From Colletes latitarsis (lineage: Eukaryota; Arthropoda; Insecta; Hymenoptera; Colletidae): a DNA stretch of 64,000 nt. Under the pieces are notes generated by a model, which saw only the letters and a list, made by a program, of their open reading frames with translations, was not told where the DNA came from and searched no databases. This document shows, in pieces, positions 49,509 through 61,367 of this stretch. A program made the translations under genes and the position numbers. Every line of letters begins with the position of its first letter. Position 1 is the stretch's first letter. Location: contig NC_135141.1 of the NCBI RefSeq assembly GCF_051014445.1, positions 5,642,001-5,706,000 on the forward strand, in the 5' to 3' direction.

Positions 49509-51029
49509 CATTACTACGTGATTCAAACCCGACAGAACCCAGGATCTGGCCAACAAGTATGGGAAGGAGGCAAAATCATGAGCCAGATGCGCGCATAACC
49601 CAGACCTAACTCAGACGTAACCGGTTTTATCCTCTAAAATATTGATCGAAACCAGGTTTGATTGACTGTTTCAGTGTGGTGCCACATTACTACGTGATTC
49701 AAACCCGAGAAAACCCAGGATCTGGCCAACAAGAATGCGGAAACGGCAAAATCATGAGCCAGATGCGGGCATAACCCAGACCTTACCCAAACCTAACCGG
49801 TGTTACCGACAAAAGTACTGACCGAATCCATGTTTAATTGACTGTTACTGTGTGGTACCACATTACAACGTGATTCATACCCGACAAAACCCAGGATCTG
49901 GCCAGCAAGTATGCGAAGAAGGCAAAATCATGAGCCAGATGCGTGCATAAACCAGAGCTAACCCAGACCTAACCGGTTTAATCCTCTAATATATTGATCG
50001 AAACCAGGTTTAATTGACTGTTACTGTGTGGTGCCACATTACTACGTGATTCAAACCCGAAAACACCCAGGATCTAGCCAACAAGTATGCGATGAAGGCA
50101 AAACCATGAGCCAGATGCGCGCATAACCCAGACCTGACCGGTTTTATCCTCTAAAATACTGATCGAAACCAGGTTTAATTGACTGTTTCAATGATGTACA
50201 ACATTACTACGTGATTCAAACCCGACAGAACCCAGGATCTGGCCAACAAGTATGGGAAGGAGGCAAAATCATGAGCCAGATGCGCGCATAACCCAGACCT
50301 AACTCAGACGTAACCGGTTTTATCCTCTAAAATATTGATCGAAACCAGGTTTGATTGACTGTTTCAGTGTGGTGCCACATTACTACGTGATTCAAACCCG
50401 AGGAAACCCAGGATCTGGCCAACAAGAATGCGGAAACGGCAAAATCATGAGCCAGATGCGGGCATAACCCAGACCTTACCCAGACCTAACCGGTGTTACC
50501 GACTAAAGTACTGACCGAATCCATGTTTAATTGACTGTTACTGTGTGGTACCACATTACAACGTGATTCATACCCGACAAAACCCAGGATCTGGCCAGCA
50601 AGTATGCGAAGAAGGCAAAATCATGAGCCAGATGCGTGCATAAACCAGAGCTAACCCAGACCTAACCGGTTTAATCCTCCAATATATTGATCGAAACCAG
50701 GTTTAATTGACTGTTACTGTGTGGTGCCACATTACTACGTGATTCAAACCCGAAAAAACCCAGGATCTAGCCAACAAGTATGCGATGAAGGCAAAACCAT
50801 GAGCCAGATGCGCGCATAACCCAGACCTAACCGGTTTTATACTCTAAAATACTGATCGAAACCAGGTTTAATTGACTGTTTCAATGATGTACAACATTAC
50901 TACGTGATTCAAACCCGACAGAACCCAGGATCTGGCCAACAAGTATGGGAAGGAGGCAAAATCATGAGCCAGATGCGCGGATAACCCAGACCTAACTCAT
51001 ACGTAACCGGTTTTATCCTCTAAAATGTG
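49509..51029 (+). repeat. Tetramer HOR, 693-bp period, about 2.2 copies
   Basis: GACAGAACCC occurs at 49531, 50224 and 50917, spaced 693 bp, which is 4 x 176 minus 11. One monomer in each copy has lost an 11-bp subrepeat (GCGCATAACCCAGACCT followed directly by the ACCGG box, near 50115 and 50815). Each copy also carries GGGAAGGAGG, AATGATGTACAAC and the C-like GCCAGCAAGTATGCG. Copies differ by few bases (CCTGACCGG versus CCTAACCGG). The tract ends where ATGTGGATCGAAGCC begins block S. Confidence 0.88.
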
Positions 51030-51895
51030 GATCGAAGCCAGGTTTAACTAACTGTTTCAGTGTGGTACCACATTACTACGTGATTCAAACCAGAGAAAAC
51101 CCAGGATCTGGCCAACAAGTATGCGAAGAAGGCAAAATCATGAGCCAGATGCGCGCATAACCCAGACCTTACCCAGACGTAACCGCTTTTATTCTCTAAA
51201 ATATTGATCGAAACCAGGTTTAATTGTCTGTTTCAGTGTGGTTCCATATTGCTACCTGATTCAAGCCAGAGAAAACAAAGGATCTGAGCAACAAGTGTGA
51301 GAAGAAGGTAAAATCATGAGCCAGATACGTGCATAACCCAGACCTAAGCCAGACCTAACTGGTTGTATCCTGTAAAATATTGATCGAAACCTGGTTTAAT
51401 TGACTGTTACTGTGTGGTGCCACATTACTACGTAATTCAAACCCGAAAAAACCCAGGATCTGGCCAGCAAGTATGCGAAGAAGGCAAAATCATGAGCCAG
51501 ATGCGGGCATAACCCAGATCTTACCCAGATCTAACCGGTTTTATCCTCTAAAATATTGATCGAAACCAGGTTTAATTGTCTGTTTCAGTGTGGTGCCACA
51601 TTACTACGTGATTCAAACCGGAGAAAACCCAGGATCTGGCCAACAAGTATGCGAAGAAGGCAAAATCATGAGCCAGATGCGGGCATAACCCAGACCTAAC
51701 CCAGACCAAGCCGGAGTCATCCTCTAAAATATTGATCGAAACCAAATTTAATGGACTGCTTCAGTGTGGTGCCACATTATTACGTGATTCAAACCCGAAA
51801 AAACCCAGCATCTGGCCAACAAGTATGCGAAGAAGGTAAGATCATGAGCCAGATGCGGGCATAACCCAGACCTAACCCAGACCTAACCGGTGTTA
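51000..51895 (+). repeat. Block S, copy 2
   Basis: Matches 41340-42245 at offset 9652, for example GGAGTC at 42061 and 51713. It starts with ATGTGGATCGAAGCC and contains the unusual ATATTGCTACCTG and GAGCAACAAGTGTGAG monomer. It diverges at ACTGACCTCATCC, near 51910, where it runs into block Q. Confidence 0.84.
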
Positions 51896-51984
51896 CCGAC
51901 TAAAATACTGACCTCATCCAGGCTTAATTGACTGTTACTGTGTGGTACCACTTTACTACGTGATTCATACCCGAAAAAACCCAG

Positions 51985-53098
51985 GATCTAGCCAACAAGG
52001 ATGCGAAGAAGGCAAAATCATGAGCCAGATGCGCGCATAACCCAGACCTAACCCAGACGTAACCGGTTTTATCCTCTAAAATATTGATCGAAACCAGGTT
52101 TAATTGTCTGTTTCAGTGTGGTACCACATTACAACGTGATTCATACCCGAAAAAACCCAGGATCTGGCCAGCAAGTATGCGAAGAAGGCAAAATCATGAG
52201 CCAGATGCGCGCATAACCCAGACCTTACCCAGACCTAACCGGTTTTATCCTCTAAAATATTGATCGAAACCCGGTTTAATTGTCTGTTTCAGTGTGGTTC
52301 CATATTTCTACGTGATTCAAACCAGAGAAAACCAAGGATCTGGCCAACAAGAATGCGGAAAAGGCAAAATCATGGGCCAGATGCAAGCATTACCCAGACC
52401 TAACTCAGACGTAACCGGTTTTATCATCTAAAATATTGATCGAAACCAGGTCTAATTGTCTGTTTCAGTGTGGTTCCATATTACTACGTGATTCAAACCA
52501 AAGAAAACCAAGGATCTGGCCAAAAAGAATGCGGAAAAGGCAAAATCATGGGCCAGATGCAAGTATAACCCTGACCTGACCCAGACCTAACATGTTTTAT
52601 CCTTTAATATATTGATCGAAACCAGGTCTGATTGACTGTTTCAATGTGGTACAACATTACTACGTGATTCAAACCCGAAAAAACCCAGCATCTGGCCAAC
52701 AAGTATGCGAAGAAGGTAAAATCATGAGCCAGATGCGGGTATAACCCAGACCTAACCCAGACCTAACCGGTGTTACCGACTAAAATACTGACCTCATCCA
52801 GGCTTAATTGACTGTTACTGTGTGGTACTACTTTACTACGTGATTCATACCCGAAAAAACCCAGGATCTAGCCAACAAGGATGCGAAGAAGGCAAAATCA
52901 TGAGCCCGATGCGCGCATAACCCAGACCTAACCCAGACGTAACCGGTTTTATCCTCTAAAATATTGATCGAAACCAGGTTTAATTATCTGTTTCAGTGTG
53001 GTACCACATTACAACGTGATTCATACCCGAAAAAACACAGGATCTGGCCAGCAAGTATGCGAAGAAGGCAAAATCATGAGCCAGATGCGCGCATAACC
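51985..53098 (+). repeat. Block Q, copy 2
   Basis: Near-identical to 44794-45907 at offset 7191. GAGCCCGATGCG and GTGGTACTAC are retained (the latter at 52822). It diverges at about 53115, where the sequence enters another block S relative (CCGCTTTTATTCTC). Confidence 0.88.
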
Positions 53099-53619
53099 CA
53101 GACCTTACCCAGACGTAACCGCTTTTATTCTCTAAAATATTGATCGAAACCAGGTTTAATTGTCTGTTTCAGTGTGGTTCCATATTGCTACCTGATTCAA
53201 ACCAGAGAAAACAAAGGATCTGAGCAACAAGTGTGAGAAGAGGGTAAAATCATGAGCCAGATACGTGCATAACCCAGACCTAAGCCAGACCTTACTGGTT
53301 GTATCCTGTAAAATATTGATCGAAACCTGGTTTAATTGACTGTTACTGTGTGGTGCCACATTACTACGTAATTCAAACCCGAAAAACCCCAGGATCTGGC
53401 CAGCAAGTATGCGAAGAAGGTAAGATCATGAGCCAGATGCGGGCATAACCCAGACCTAACCCAGACCTAACCGGTGTTACCGACTAAAATACTGACCGTA
53501 TCCAGGCTTAATTGACTGTTACTGTGTGGTACCACTTTACTACGTGATTCATACCCGAAAAAACCCAGGATCTAGCCAACAAGTATGCGAAGAAGACAAA
53601 ATCATGAGCCAGATGCGGG
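53099..53619 (+). repeat. Block S relative, truncated
   Basis: Repeats the start of block S (AAACAAAGGATCTGAGC at 53209, 11 x 176 bp after 51273). Its second unit (near 53300-53420) joins the TAACTGGTTGTATCCTG type left half directly to AAGGTAAGATC, skipping two monomers. It then runs through a C-type unit. Confidence 0.8.
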
Positions 53620-54632
53620 CATAACCCAGACCTTACCCAGACCTAACCGGTTTTATCCTCTAAAATATTGATCGAAACCAGGTTTAATTGTCTGTTTCAG
53701 TGTGGTGCCACATTACTACGTGATTCAAACCGGAGAAAACCCAGGATCTGGCCAACAAGTATGCGAAGAAGGCAAAATCATGAGCCAGATGCGGGCATAA
53801 CCCAGACCTAACCCAGACCAAGTCGGAGTCATCCTCTAAAATATTGATCGAAACCAAATTTAATGGACTGCTTCAGTGTGGTGCCACATTACTACGTGAT
53901 TCAAACCCGAAAAAACCCTGCATCTGGCCAACAAGTATGCGAAGAAGGTAAGATCATGAGCCAGATGCGGGCATAACCCAGATCTAACCCAGACCTAACC
54001 GGTGTTACCGACTAAAATACTGACCGTATCCAGGCTTAATTGACTGTTACTGTGTGGTACCACTTTACTACGTGATTCATACCCGAAAAAACCCAGGATC
54101 TAGCCAACAAGTATGCGAAGAAGGCAAAATCATGAGCCAGATGCGGGCATAACCCAGACCTTACCCAGACCTAACCGGCTTTATCCTCTAAAATATTGAT
54201 CGAAACCAGGTTTACTTAACTGTTTCAATGTGGTACAGCATTACTACGTGATTCACACCCGAAAAAACCCACGATCTGGCCAACAAGTATGCGAAGAAGG
54301 CAAAATCATGAGCCAATGCGCGCATAACACAGACCTTACCCAGACCTAACCGGTGTTACCGACTAAAGTACTGACCGAATCCATGTTTAATTGACTGTTG
54401 CTGTGTGGTGCCACATTACTACGTGATACATACCCGTAAAAACCCAGGTTCTGGCCAACAGGTATGAGAAGAAGGCAAAATCATGAGCCAGATGCGTGGA
54501 TAAACCAGACCTAACCCAGACCTAACCGTTGTTACCGACGAAAATACTGATCGGATCCAGGCTTAGTTGACTGTTACAGTGTGGTACCACATTACTACGT
54601 GATTCAAACCCGAGAAAACCCAGGATCTGGCC
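53620..54632 (+). repeat. 8-mer duplication, copy 1 (1407-bp period)
   Basis: Matches 55027-56039 at offset 1407 bp (8 x 176 minus 1), for example AAACCGG at 53727 and 55134, and ACCGGC at 54174 and 55581. Units include AAACCGGAGAAAACC, AAGTCGGAGTCATCC, TTTACTTAACTG with ACCCACGATCTGG, and the F-type monomer. A monomer with a 1-bp deletion (GAGCCAATGCGCG near 54309) is shared by both copies. Confidence 0.87.
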
Positions 54633-55026
54633 AACAAGTATGCGAAGAATGCAAAATCATGAGCCAGATGCAAGCATTACCCAGACCTAACTCAGACGTA
54701 ACCGGTTTTATCATCTAAAATATTGATCGAAACCAGGTCTAATTGTCTGTTTCAGTGTGGTTCCATATTACTACGTGATTCAAACCAAAGAAAACCAAGG
54801 ATCTGGCCAAAAAGAATGCGGAAAAGGCAAAATCATGGGCCAGATGCAAGTATAACCCTGACCTGACCCAGACCTAACATGTTTTATCCTTTAATATATT
54901 GATCGAAACCAGGTCTGATTGACTGTTTCAATGTGGTACAACATTACTACGTGATTCAAACCCGAAAAAACCCAGCATCTGGCCAACAAGTATGCGAAGA
55001 AGGTAAAATCATGAGCCAGATGCGGG
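54633..55026 (+). repeat. A-B pair between the 8-mer copies
   Basis: Two monomers of the A-B type (TATCATCTAAAATATTG with AACCAAAGAAAACC, then AACATGTTTTATCC with CCAGGTCTGATTG). They match the inside of block Q and separate the two 1-kb copies of the 8-mer duplication. Confidence 0.8.
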
Positions 55027-56039
55027 CATAACCCAGACCTTACCCAGACCTAACCGGTTTTATCCTCTAAAATATTGATCGAAACCAGGTTTAATTGTCT
55101 GTTTCAGTGTGGTGCCACATTACTACGTGATTCAAACCGGAGAAAACCCAGGATCTGGCCAACAAGTATGCGAAGAAGGCAAAATCATGAGCCAGATGCG
55201 GGCATAACCCAGACCTAACCCAGACCAAGCCGGAGTCATCCTCTAAAATATTGATCGAAACCAAATTTAATGGACTGCTTCAGTGTGGTGCCACATTACT
55301 ACGTGATTCAAACCCGGAAAAACCCTGCATCTGGCCAACAAGTATGCGAAGAAGGTAAGATCATGAGCCAGATGCGGGCATAACCCAGACCTAACCCAGA
55401 CCTAACCGGTGTTACCGACTAAAATACTGACCGTATCCAGGCTTAATTGACTGTTACTGTGTGGTACCACTTTACTACGTGATTCATACCCGAAAAAACC
55501 CAGGATCTAGCCAACAAGTATGCGAAGAAGGCAAAATCATGAGCCAGATGCGGGCATAACCCAGACCTTACCCAGACCTAACCGGCTTTATCCTCTAAAA
55601 TATTGATCGAAACCAGGTTTACTTAACTGTTTCAATGTGGTACAGCATTACTACGTGATTCACACCCGAAAAAACCCACGATCTGGCCAACAAGTATGCG
55701 AAGAAGGCAAAATCATGAGCCAATGCGCGCATAACACAGACCTTACCCAGACCTAACCGGTGTTACCGACTAAAGTACTGACCGAATCCATGTTTAATTG
55801 ACTGCTGCTGTGCGGTGCCACATTACTACGTGATACATACCCGTAAAAACCCAGGTTCTGGCCAACAAGTATGAGAAGAAGGCAAAATCATGAGCCAGAT
55901 GCGTGGATAAACCAGACCTAACCCAGACCTAACCGTTGTTACCGACGAAAATACTGATCGGATCCAGGCTTAGTTGACTGTTACAGTGTGGTACCACATT
56001 ACTACGTGATTCAAACCCGAGAAAACCCAGGATCTGGCC
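55027..56039 (+). repeat. 8-mer duplication, copy 2
   Basis: Second copy of 53620-54632. Private changes include ACTGCTGCTGTGCGGTGCC near 55801. At its right end it passes into the AATGCCGAAAAGG units of block R instead of the GCGAAGAATGC unit of copy 1. Confidence 0.87.
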
Positions 56040-57496
56040 AACAAGAATGCCGAAAAGGCAAAATCATGAGCCAGATGCGCGCATAACCCAGACCAAACCC
56101 AGACCTAACCGGTTTTATCCTCTAAAATGTGGATCGAAACGAGGTTTAATTAACTGTTTCAGTGTGGTACCACATTACTACGTGATTCAAACCAGAGAAA
56201 ACCCAGGATCTGGCCAACAAGAATGCCGAAAAGACAAAATCATGAGCCAGATGGGGGCATAACCCAAACCTTACTCAGTCCTAACCGGTGTTACCGACTA
56301 AAATACTGACCCAATCCAGGCTTAATTGACTGTTACTGTGTGGTACCACATTACTACGTGATTCATACCCGAAAAATCCCAGGATCTAGCCAACAAGGAT
56401 GCGAAGAAGGCAAAATCATGAGCCAGATGCGCGCATAACCCAGACCTAACCCAGACGTAACCGGTTTTATCCTCTAAAATATTGATCGAAACCAGGTTTA
56501 ATTGTCTGTTTCAGTGTGGTACCACATTACAACGTGATTCATACCCGAAAAAACCCAGGATCTGGCCAGCAAGTATGCGAAGAAGGCAAAATCATGAGCC
56601 AGATGCGCGCATAACCCAGACCTTACCCAGACCTAACCGGTTTTATCCTCTAAAATATTGATCGAAACCAGGTTTAATTGTCTGTTTCAGTGTGGTTCCA
56701 TATTTCTACGTGATTCAAACCAGAGAAAACCAAGGATCTGGCCAACAAGAATGCGGAAAAGGCAAAATCATGGGCCAGATGCAAGCATTACCCAGACCTA
56801 ACTCAGACGTAACCGGTTTTATCATCTAAAATATTGATCGAAACCAGGTCTAATTGTCTGTTTCAGTGTGGTTCCATATTACTACGTGATTCAAACCAAA
56901 GAAAACCAAGGATCTGGCCAAAATGAATGCGGAAAAGGCAAAATCATGGGCCAGATGCAAGTATAACCCTGACCTGACCCAGACCTAACATGTTTTATCC
57001 TTTAATATATTGATCGAAACCAGGTCTGATTGACTGTTTCAATGTGGTACAACATTACTACGTGATTCAAACCCGAAAAAACCCAGCATCTGGCCAACAA
57101 GTATGCGAAGAAGGTAAAATCATGAGCCAGATGCGGGTATAACGCAGACCTAACCCAGACCTAACCGGTGTTACCGACTAAAATACTGACCTCATCCCGG
57201 CTTAATTGACTGTTACTGTGTGGTACTACTTTACTACGTGATTCATACCCGAAAAAACCCAGGATCTAGCCAACAAGGATGCGAAGAAGGCAAAATCATG
57301 AGCCCGATGCGCGCATAACCCAGACCTAACCCAGACGTAATCGGTTTTATCCTCTAAAATATTGATCGAAACCAGGTTTAATTATCTGTTTCAGTGTGGT
57401 ACCACATTACAACGTGATTCATACCCGAAAAAACCCAGGATCTGGCCAGCAAGTATGCGAAGAAGGCAAAATCATGAGCCAGATGCGCGCATAACC
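55739..57496 (+). repeat. Block R, copy 2 (contains block Q, copy 3 at 56383-57496)
   Basis: Matches 44150-45907 at offset 11589. Private changes include CGAAAAATCCCAGG near 56370, AAAATGAATGCGG near 56920, CATCCCGGC near 57193 and GTAATCGG near 57337. Block Q starts at 56383 within it, 4398 bp after copy 2 and 3871 bp before copy 4. Confidence 0.87.
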
Positions 57497-58012
57497 CAGA
57501 CCTTACCCAGACCTAACCGGTTTTATCCTCTAAAATATTGATCGAAACCTGGTTTAATTGACTGTTACTGTGTGGTGCCACATTACTACGTAATTCAAAC
57601 CCGAAGAAACCCAGGATCTGGCCAGCAAGTATGCGAAGAAGGCAAAATCATGAGCCAGATGCGCGCATAACCCAGACCTTACCCAGACCTAACCGGTTTT
57701 ATCCTCTAAAATATTGATCGAAACCAGGTTTAATTATCTGTTTCAGTGTGGTACCACATTACAACGTGATTCATACCCGAAAAAACACAGGATCTGGCCA
57801 GCAAGTATGCGAAGAAGGCAAAATCATGAGCCAGATACGTGCATAACCCAGACCTAAGCCAGACCTAACTGGTTGTATCCTGTAAAATATTGATCGAAAC
57901 CTGGTTTAATTGACTGTTACTGTGTGGTGCCACATTACTACGTAATTCAAACCCGAAGAAACCCAGGATCTGGCCAGCAAGTATGCGAAGAAGGCAAAAT
58001 CATGAGCCAGAT
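57350..58012 (+). repeat. Tandem dimer duplication, 352-bp period
   Basis: AATTATCTG occurs at 57380 and 57732, and ATCGAAACCTGG at 57541 and 57893, each 352 bp apart. The repeated pair is a unit with AACCACATTACAACGTG-type spacing followed by a unit with ACGTAATTCAAACCCGAAGAAACCC. The first copy has the standard AACCGGTT box, while the second has AACTGGTTGTATCCTG. Confidence 0.82.
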
Positions 58013-60253
58013 GCGGCCATAACCCAGATCTTACCCAGATCTAACCGGTTTTATCCTCTAAAATATTGATCGAAAACAGGTTTAATTGTCTGTTTCAGTG
58101 TGGTGCCACATTACTACGTCATTCAAACCGGAGAAAACCCAGGATCTGGCCAACAAGTATGCGAAGAAGGCAAAATCATGAGCCAGATGCGGGCATAACC
58201 CAGACCTAACGCAGACCAAGCCGGAGTCATCCTCTAAAATATTGATCGAAACCAAATTTAATGGACTGCTTCAGTGTGGTGCCACATTACTACGTGATTC
58301 AAACCCGAAAAAACCCAGCATCTGGCCAACAAGTATGCGAAGAAGGTAAGATCATGAGCCAGATGCGGGCATAACCCAGACCTAACCCAGACCTAACCGG
58401 TGTTACCGACTAAAATACTGACCGTATCCAGGCTTAATTGACTGTTACTGTGTGGTACCACTTTACTACGTGATTCATACCCGCAAAAACCCAGGATCTA
58501 GCCAACAAGTATGCGAAGAAGGCAAAATCATGAGCCAGATGCGGGCATAACCCAGACCTTACCCAGACCTAACCGGTTTTATCCTCTAAAATATTGATCG
58601 AAACCAGGTTTACTTAACTGTTTCAATGTGGTACAGCATTACTACGTGATACACACCCGACAAAACCCAGGATCTGGCCAACAAGTATGGGAAGGAGGCA
58701 AAATCATGAGCCAGATGCGCGCATAACCCAGACCTAACTCAGACGTAACCGGTTTTATCCTCTAAAATATTGATCGAAACCAGGTTTGATTGACTGTTTC
58801 AGTGTGGTGCCACATTACTACGTGATTCAAACCCGAGAAAACCCAGGATCTGGCCAACAAGAATGCGGAAACGGCAAAATCATGGGCCAGATGCGCGCAT
58901 AAACCAGACCTAACTCAGACCTAACCGGTTTTATCCTCTAAAATGTGGATCGAAGCCAGGTTTAACTAACTGTTTCAGTGTGGTACCACATTACTACGTG
59001 ATTCAAACCAGAGAAAACCCAGGATCTGGCCAACAAGTATGCGAAGAAGGCAAAATCATGAGCCAGATGCGCGCATAACCCAGACCTTACCCAGACGTAA
59101 CCGCTTTTATTCTCTAAAATATTGATCGAAACCAGGTTTAATTGTCTGTTTCAGTGTGGTTCCATATTGCTACCTGATTCAAATCAGAGAAAACAAAGGA
59201 TCTGAGCAACAAGTGTGAGAAGAAGGTAAAATCATGAGCCAGATACGTGCATAACCCAGACCTAAGCCACACCTAACTGGTTGTATCCTGTAAAATATTG
59301 ATCGAAACCTGGTTTAATTGACTGTTACTGTGTGGTGCCACATTACTACGTAATTCAAACCCGAAAAAACCCAGGATCTGGCCAGCAAGTATGCGAAGAA
59401 GGCAAAATCATGAGCCAGATGCGGGCATAACCCAGATCTTACCCAGATCTAACCGGTTTTATCCTCTAAAATATTGATCGAAACCAGGTTTAATTGTCTG
59501 TTTCAGTGTGGTGCCACATTACTACGTGATTCAAACCGGAGAAAACCCAGGATCTGGCCAACAAGTATGCGAAGAAGGCAAATTCATGAGCCAGATGCGG
59601 GCATAACCCAGACCTAACCCAGACCAAGCCGGAGTCATCCTCTAAAATATTGATCGAAACCAAATTTAATGGACTGCTTCAGTGTGGTGCCACATTACTA
59701 CGTGATTCAAACCCGAAAAAACCCAGCATCTGGCCAACAAGTATGCGAAGAAGGTAAGATCATGAGCCAGATGCGGGCATAACCCAGACCTAACCCAGAC
59801 CTAACCGGTGTTACCGACTAAAATACTGACCGTATCCAGGCTTAATTGACTGTTACTGTGTGGTACCACTTTACTACGTGATTCATACCCGAAAAAACCC
59901 AGGATCTAGCCAACAAGTATGCGAAGAAGGCAAAATCATGAGCCAGATGCGGGCATAACCCAGACCTTACCCAGACCTAACCGGATTTATCCTTTAAAAT
60001 ATTGATCGAAACCAGGTTTACTTAACTGTTTCAATGTGGTACAGCATTACTACGTGATTCACACCCGAAAAAACCCACGATCTGGCCAACAAGTAAGCGA
60101 AGAAGGCAAAATCATGAGGCAATGCGCGCATAACACAGACCTTACCCAGACCTAACCGGTGTTACCGACTAAAGTACTGACCGAATCCATGTTTAATTGA
60201 CTGTTGCTGTGTGGTGCCACATTACTACGTGAGTCATACCCGAAAAAACCCAG
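58013..60253 (+). repeat. Block S relatives and D-like units
   Basis: Holds two block S-like runs: 58020-58560, then 58940-59980 starting at ATGTGGATCGAAGCC. Between them lies a segment with TTTACTTAACTG and GGGAAGGAGG units like those at 49.5-51 kb. Near 60225 an F-type left half (TGTTGCTGTGTGG) is joined to a C-type right half (GAGTCATACCCG) that leads straight into block Q. Positions 58940-59530 match 63335-63925 at offset 4395. Confidence 0.8.
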
Positions 60254-61367
60254 GATCTAGCCAACAAGGATGCGAAGAAGGCAAAATCATGAGCCGGATG
60301 CGCGCATAACCCAAGCCTAACCCAGACGTAACCGGTTTTATCCTCTAAAATATTGATCGAAACCAGGTTTAATTGTCTGTTTCAGTGTGGTACCACATTA
60401 CAACGTGATTCATACCCGAAAAAATCCAGGATCTGGCCAGCAAGTATGCGAAGAAGGCAAAATCATGAGCCAGATGCGCGCATAACCCAGACCTTACCCA
60501 GACCTAACCGGTTTTATCCTCTAAAATATTGATCGAAACCCGGTTTAATTGTCTGTTTCAGTGTGGTTCCATATTTCTACGTGATTCAAACCAGAGAAAG
60601 CCAAGGATCTGGCCAACAAGAATGCGGAAAAGGCAAAATCAAGGGCCAGATGCAAGCATTACCCAGACCTAACTCAGACGTAACCGGTTTTATCATCTAA
60701 AATATTGATCGAAACCAGGTCTAATTGTCTGTTTCAGTGTGGTTCCATATTACTACGTGATTCAAACCAAAGAAAACCAAGGATCTGGCCAAAAAGAATG
60801 CGGAAAAGGCAAAATCATGGGCCAGATGCAAGTATAACCCTGACCTGACCCAGACCTAACATGTTTCATCCTTTAATATATTGATCGAAACCAGGTCTGA
60901 TTGACTGTTTCAATGTGGTACAACATTACTACGTGATTCAAACCCGAAAAAACCCAGCATCTGGCCAACAAGTATGCGAAGAAGGTAAAATCATGAGCCA
61001 GATGCGGGTATAACCCAGACCTAACCCAGACCTAACCGGTGTTACCGACTAAAATACTGACCTCATCCAGGCTTAATTGACTGTTACTGTGTGGTACTAC
61101 TTTACTACGTGATTCATACCCGAAAAAACCCAGGATCTAGCCAACATGGATGCGAAGAAGGCAAAATCATGAGCCCGATGCGCGCATAACCCAGACCTAA
61201 CCCAGACGTAACCGGTTTTATCCTCTAAAATATTGATCGAAATCAGGTTTAATTATCTGTTTCAGTGTGGTACCACATTACAACGTGATTCATACCCGAA
61301 AAAACACAGGATCTGGCCAGCAAGTATGCGAAGAAGGCAAAATCGTGAGCCAGATGCGCGCATAACC
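60254..61367 (+). repeat. Block Q, copy 4
   Basis: Matches copy 3 at offset 3871 and copy 1 at offset 15460. Private changes include AATCAAGGGCC near 60650, ATGTTTCATCC near 60861, CCAACATGGATGCG near 61141 and AATCGTGAGCC near 61342. Confidence 0.87.
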
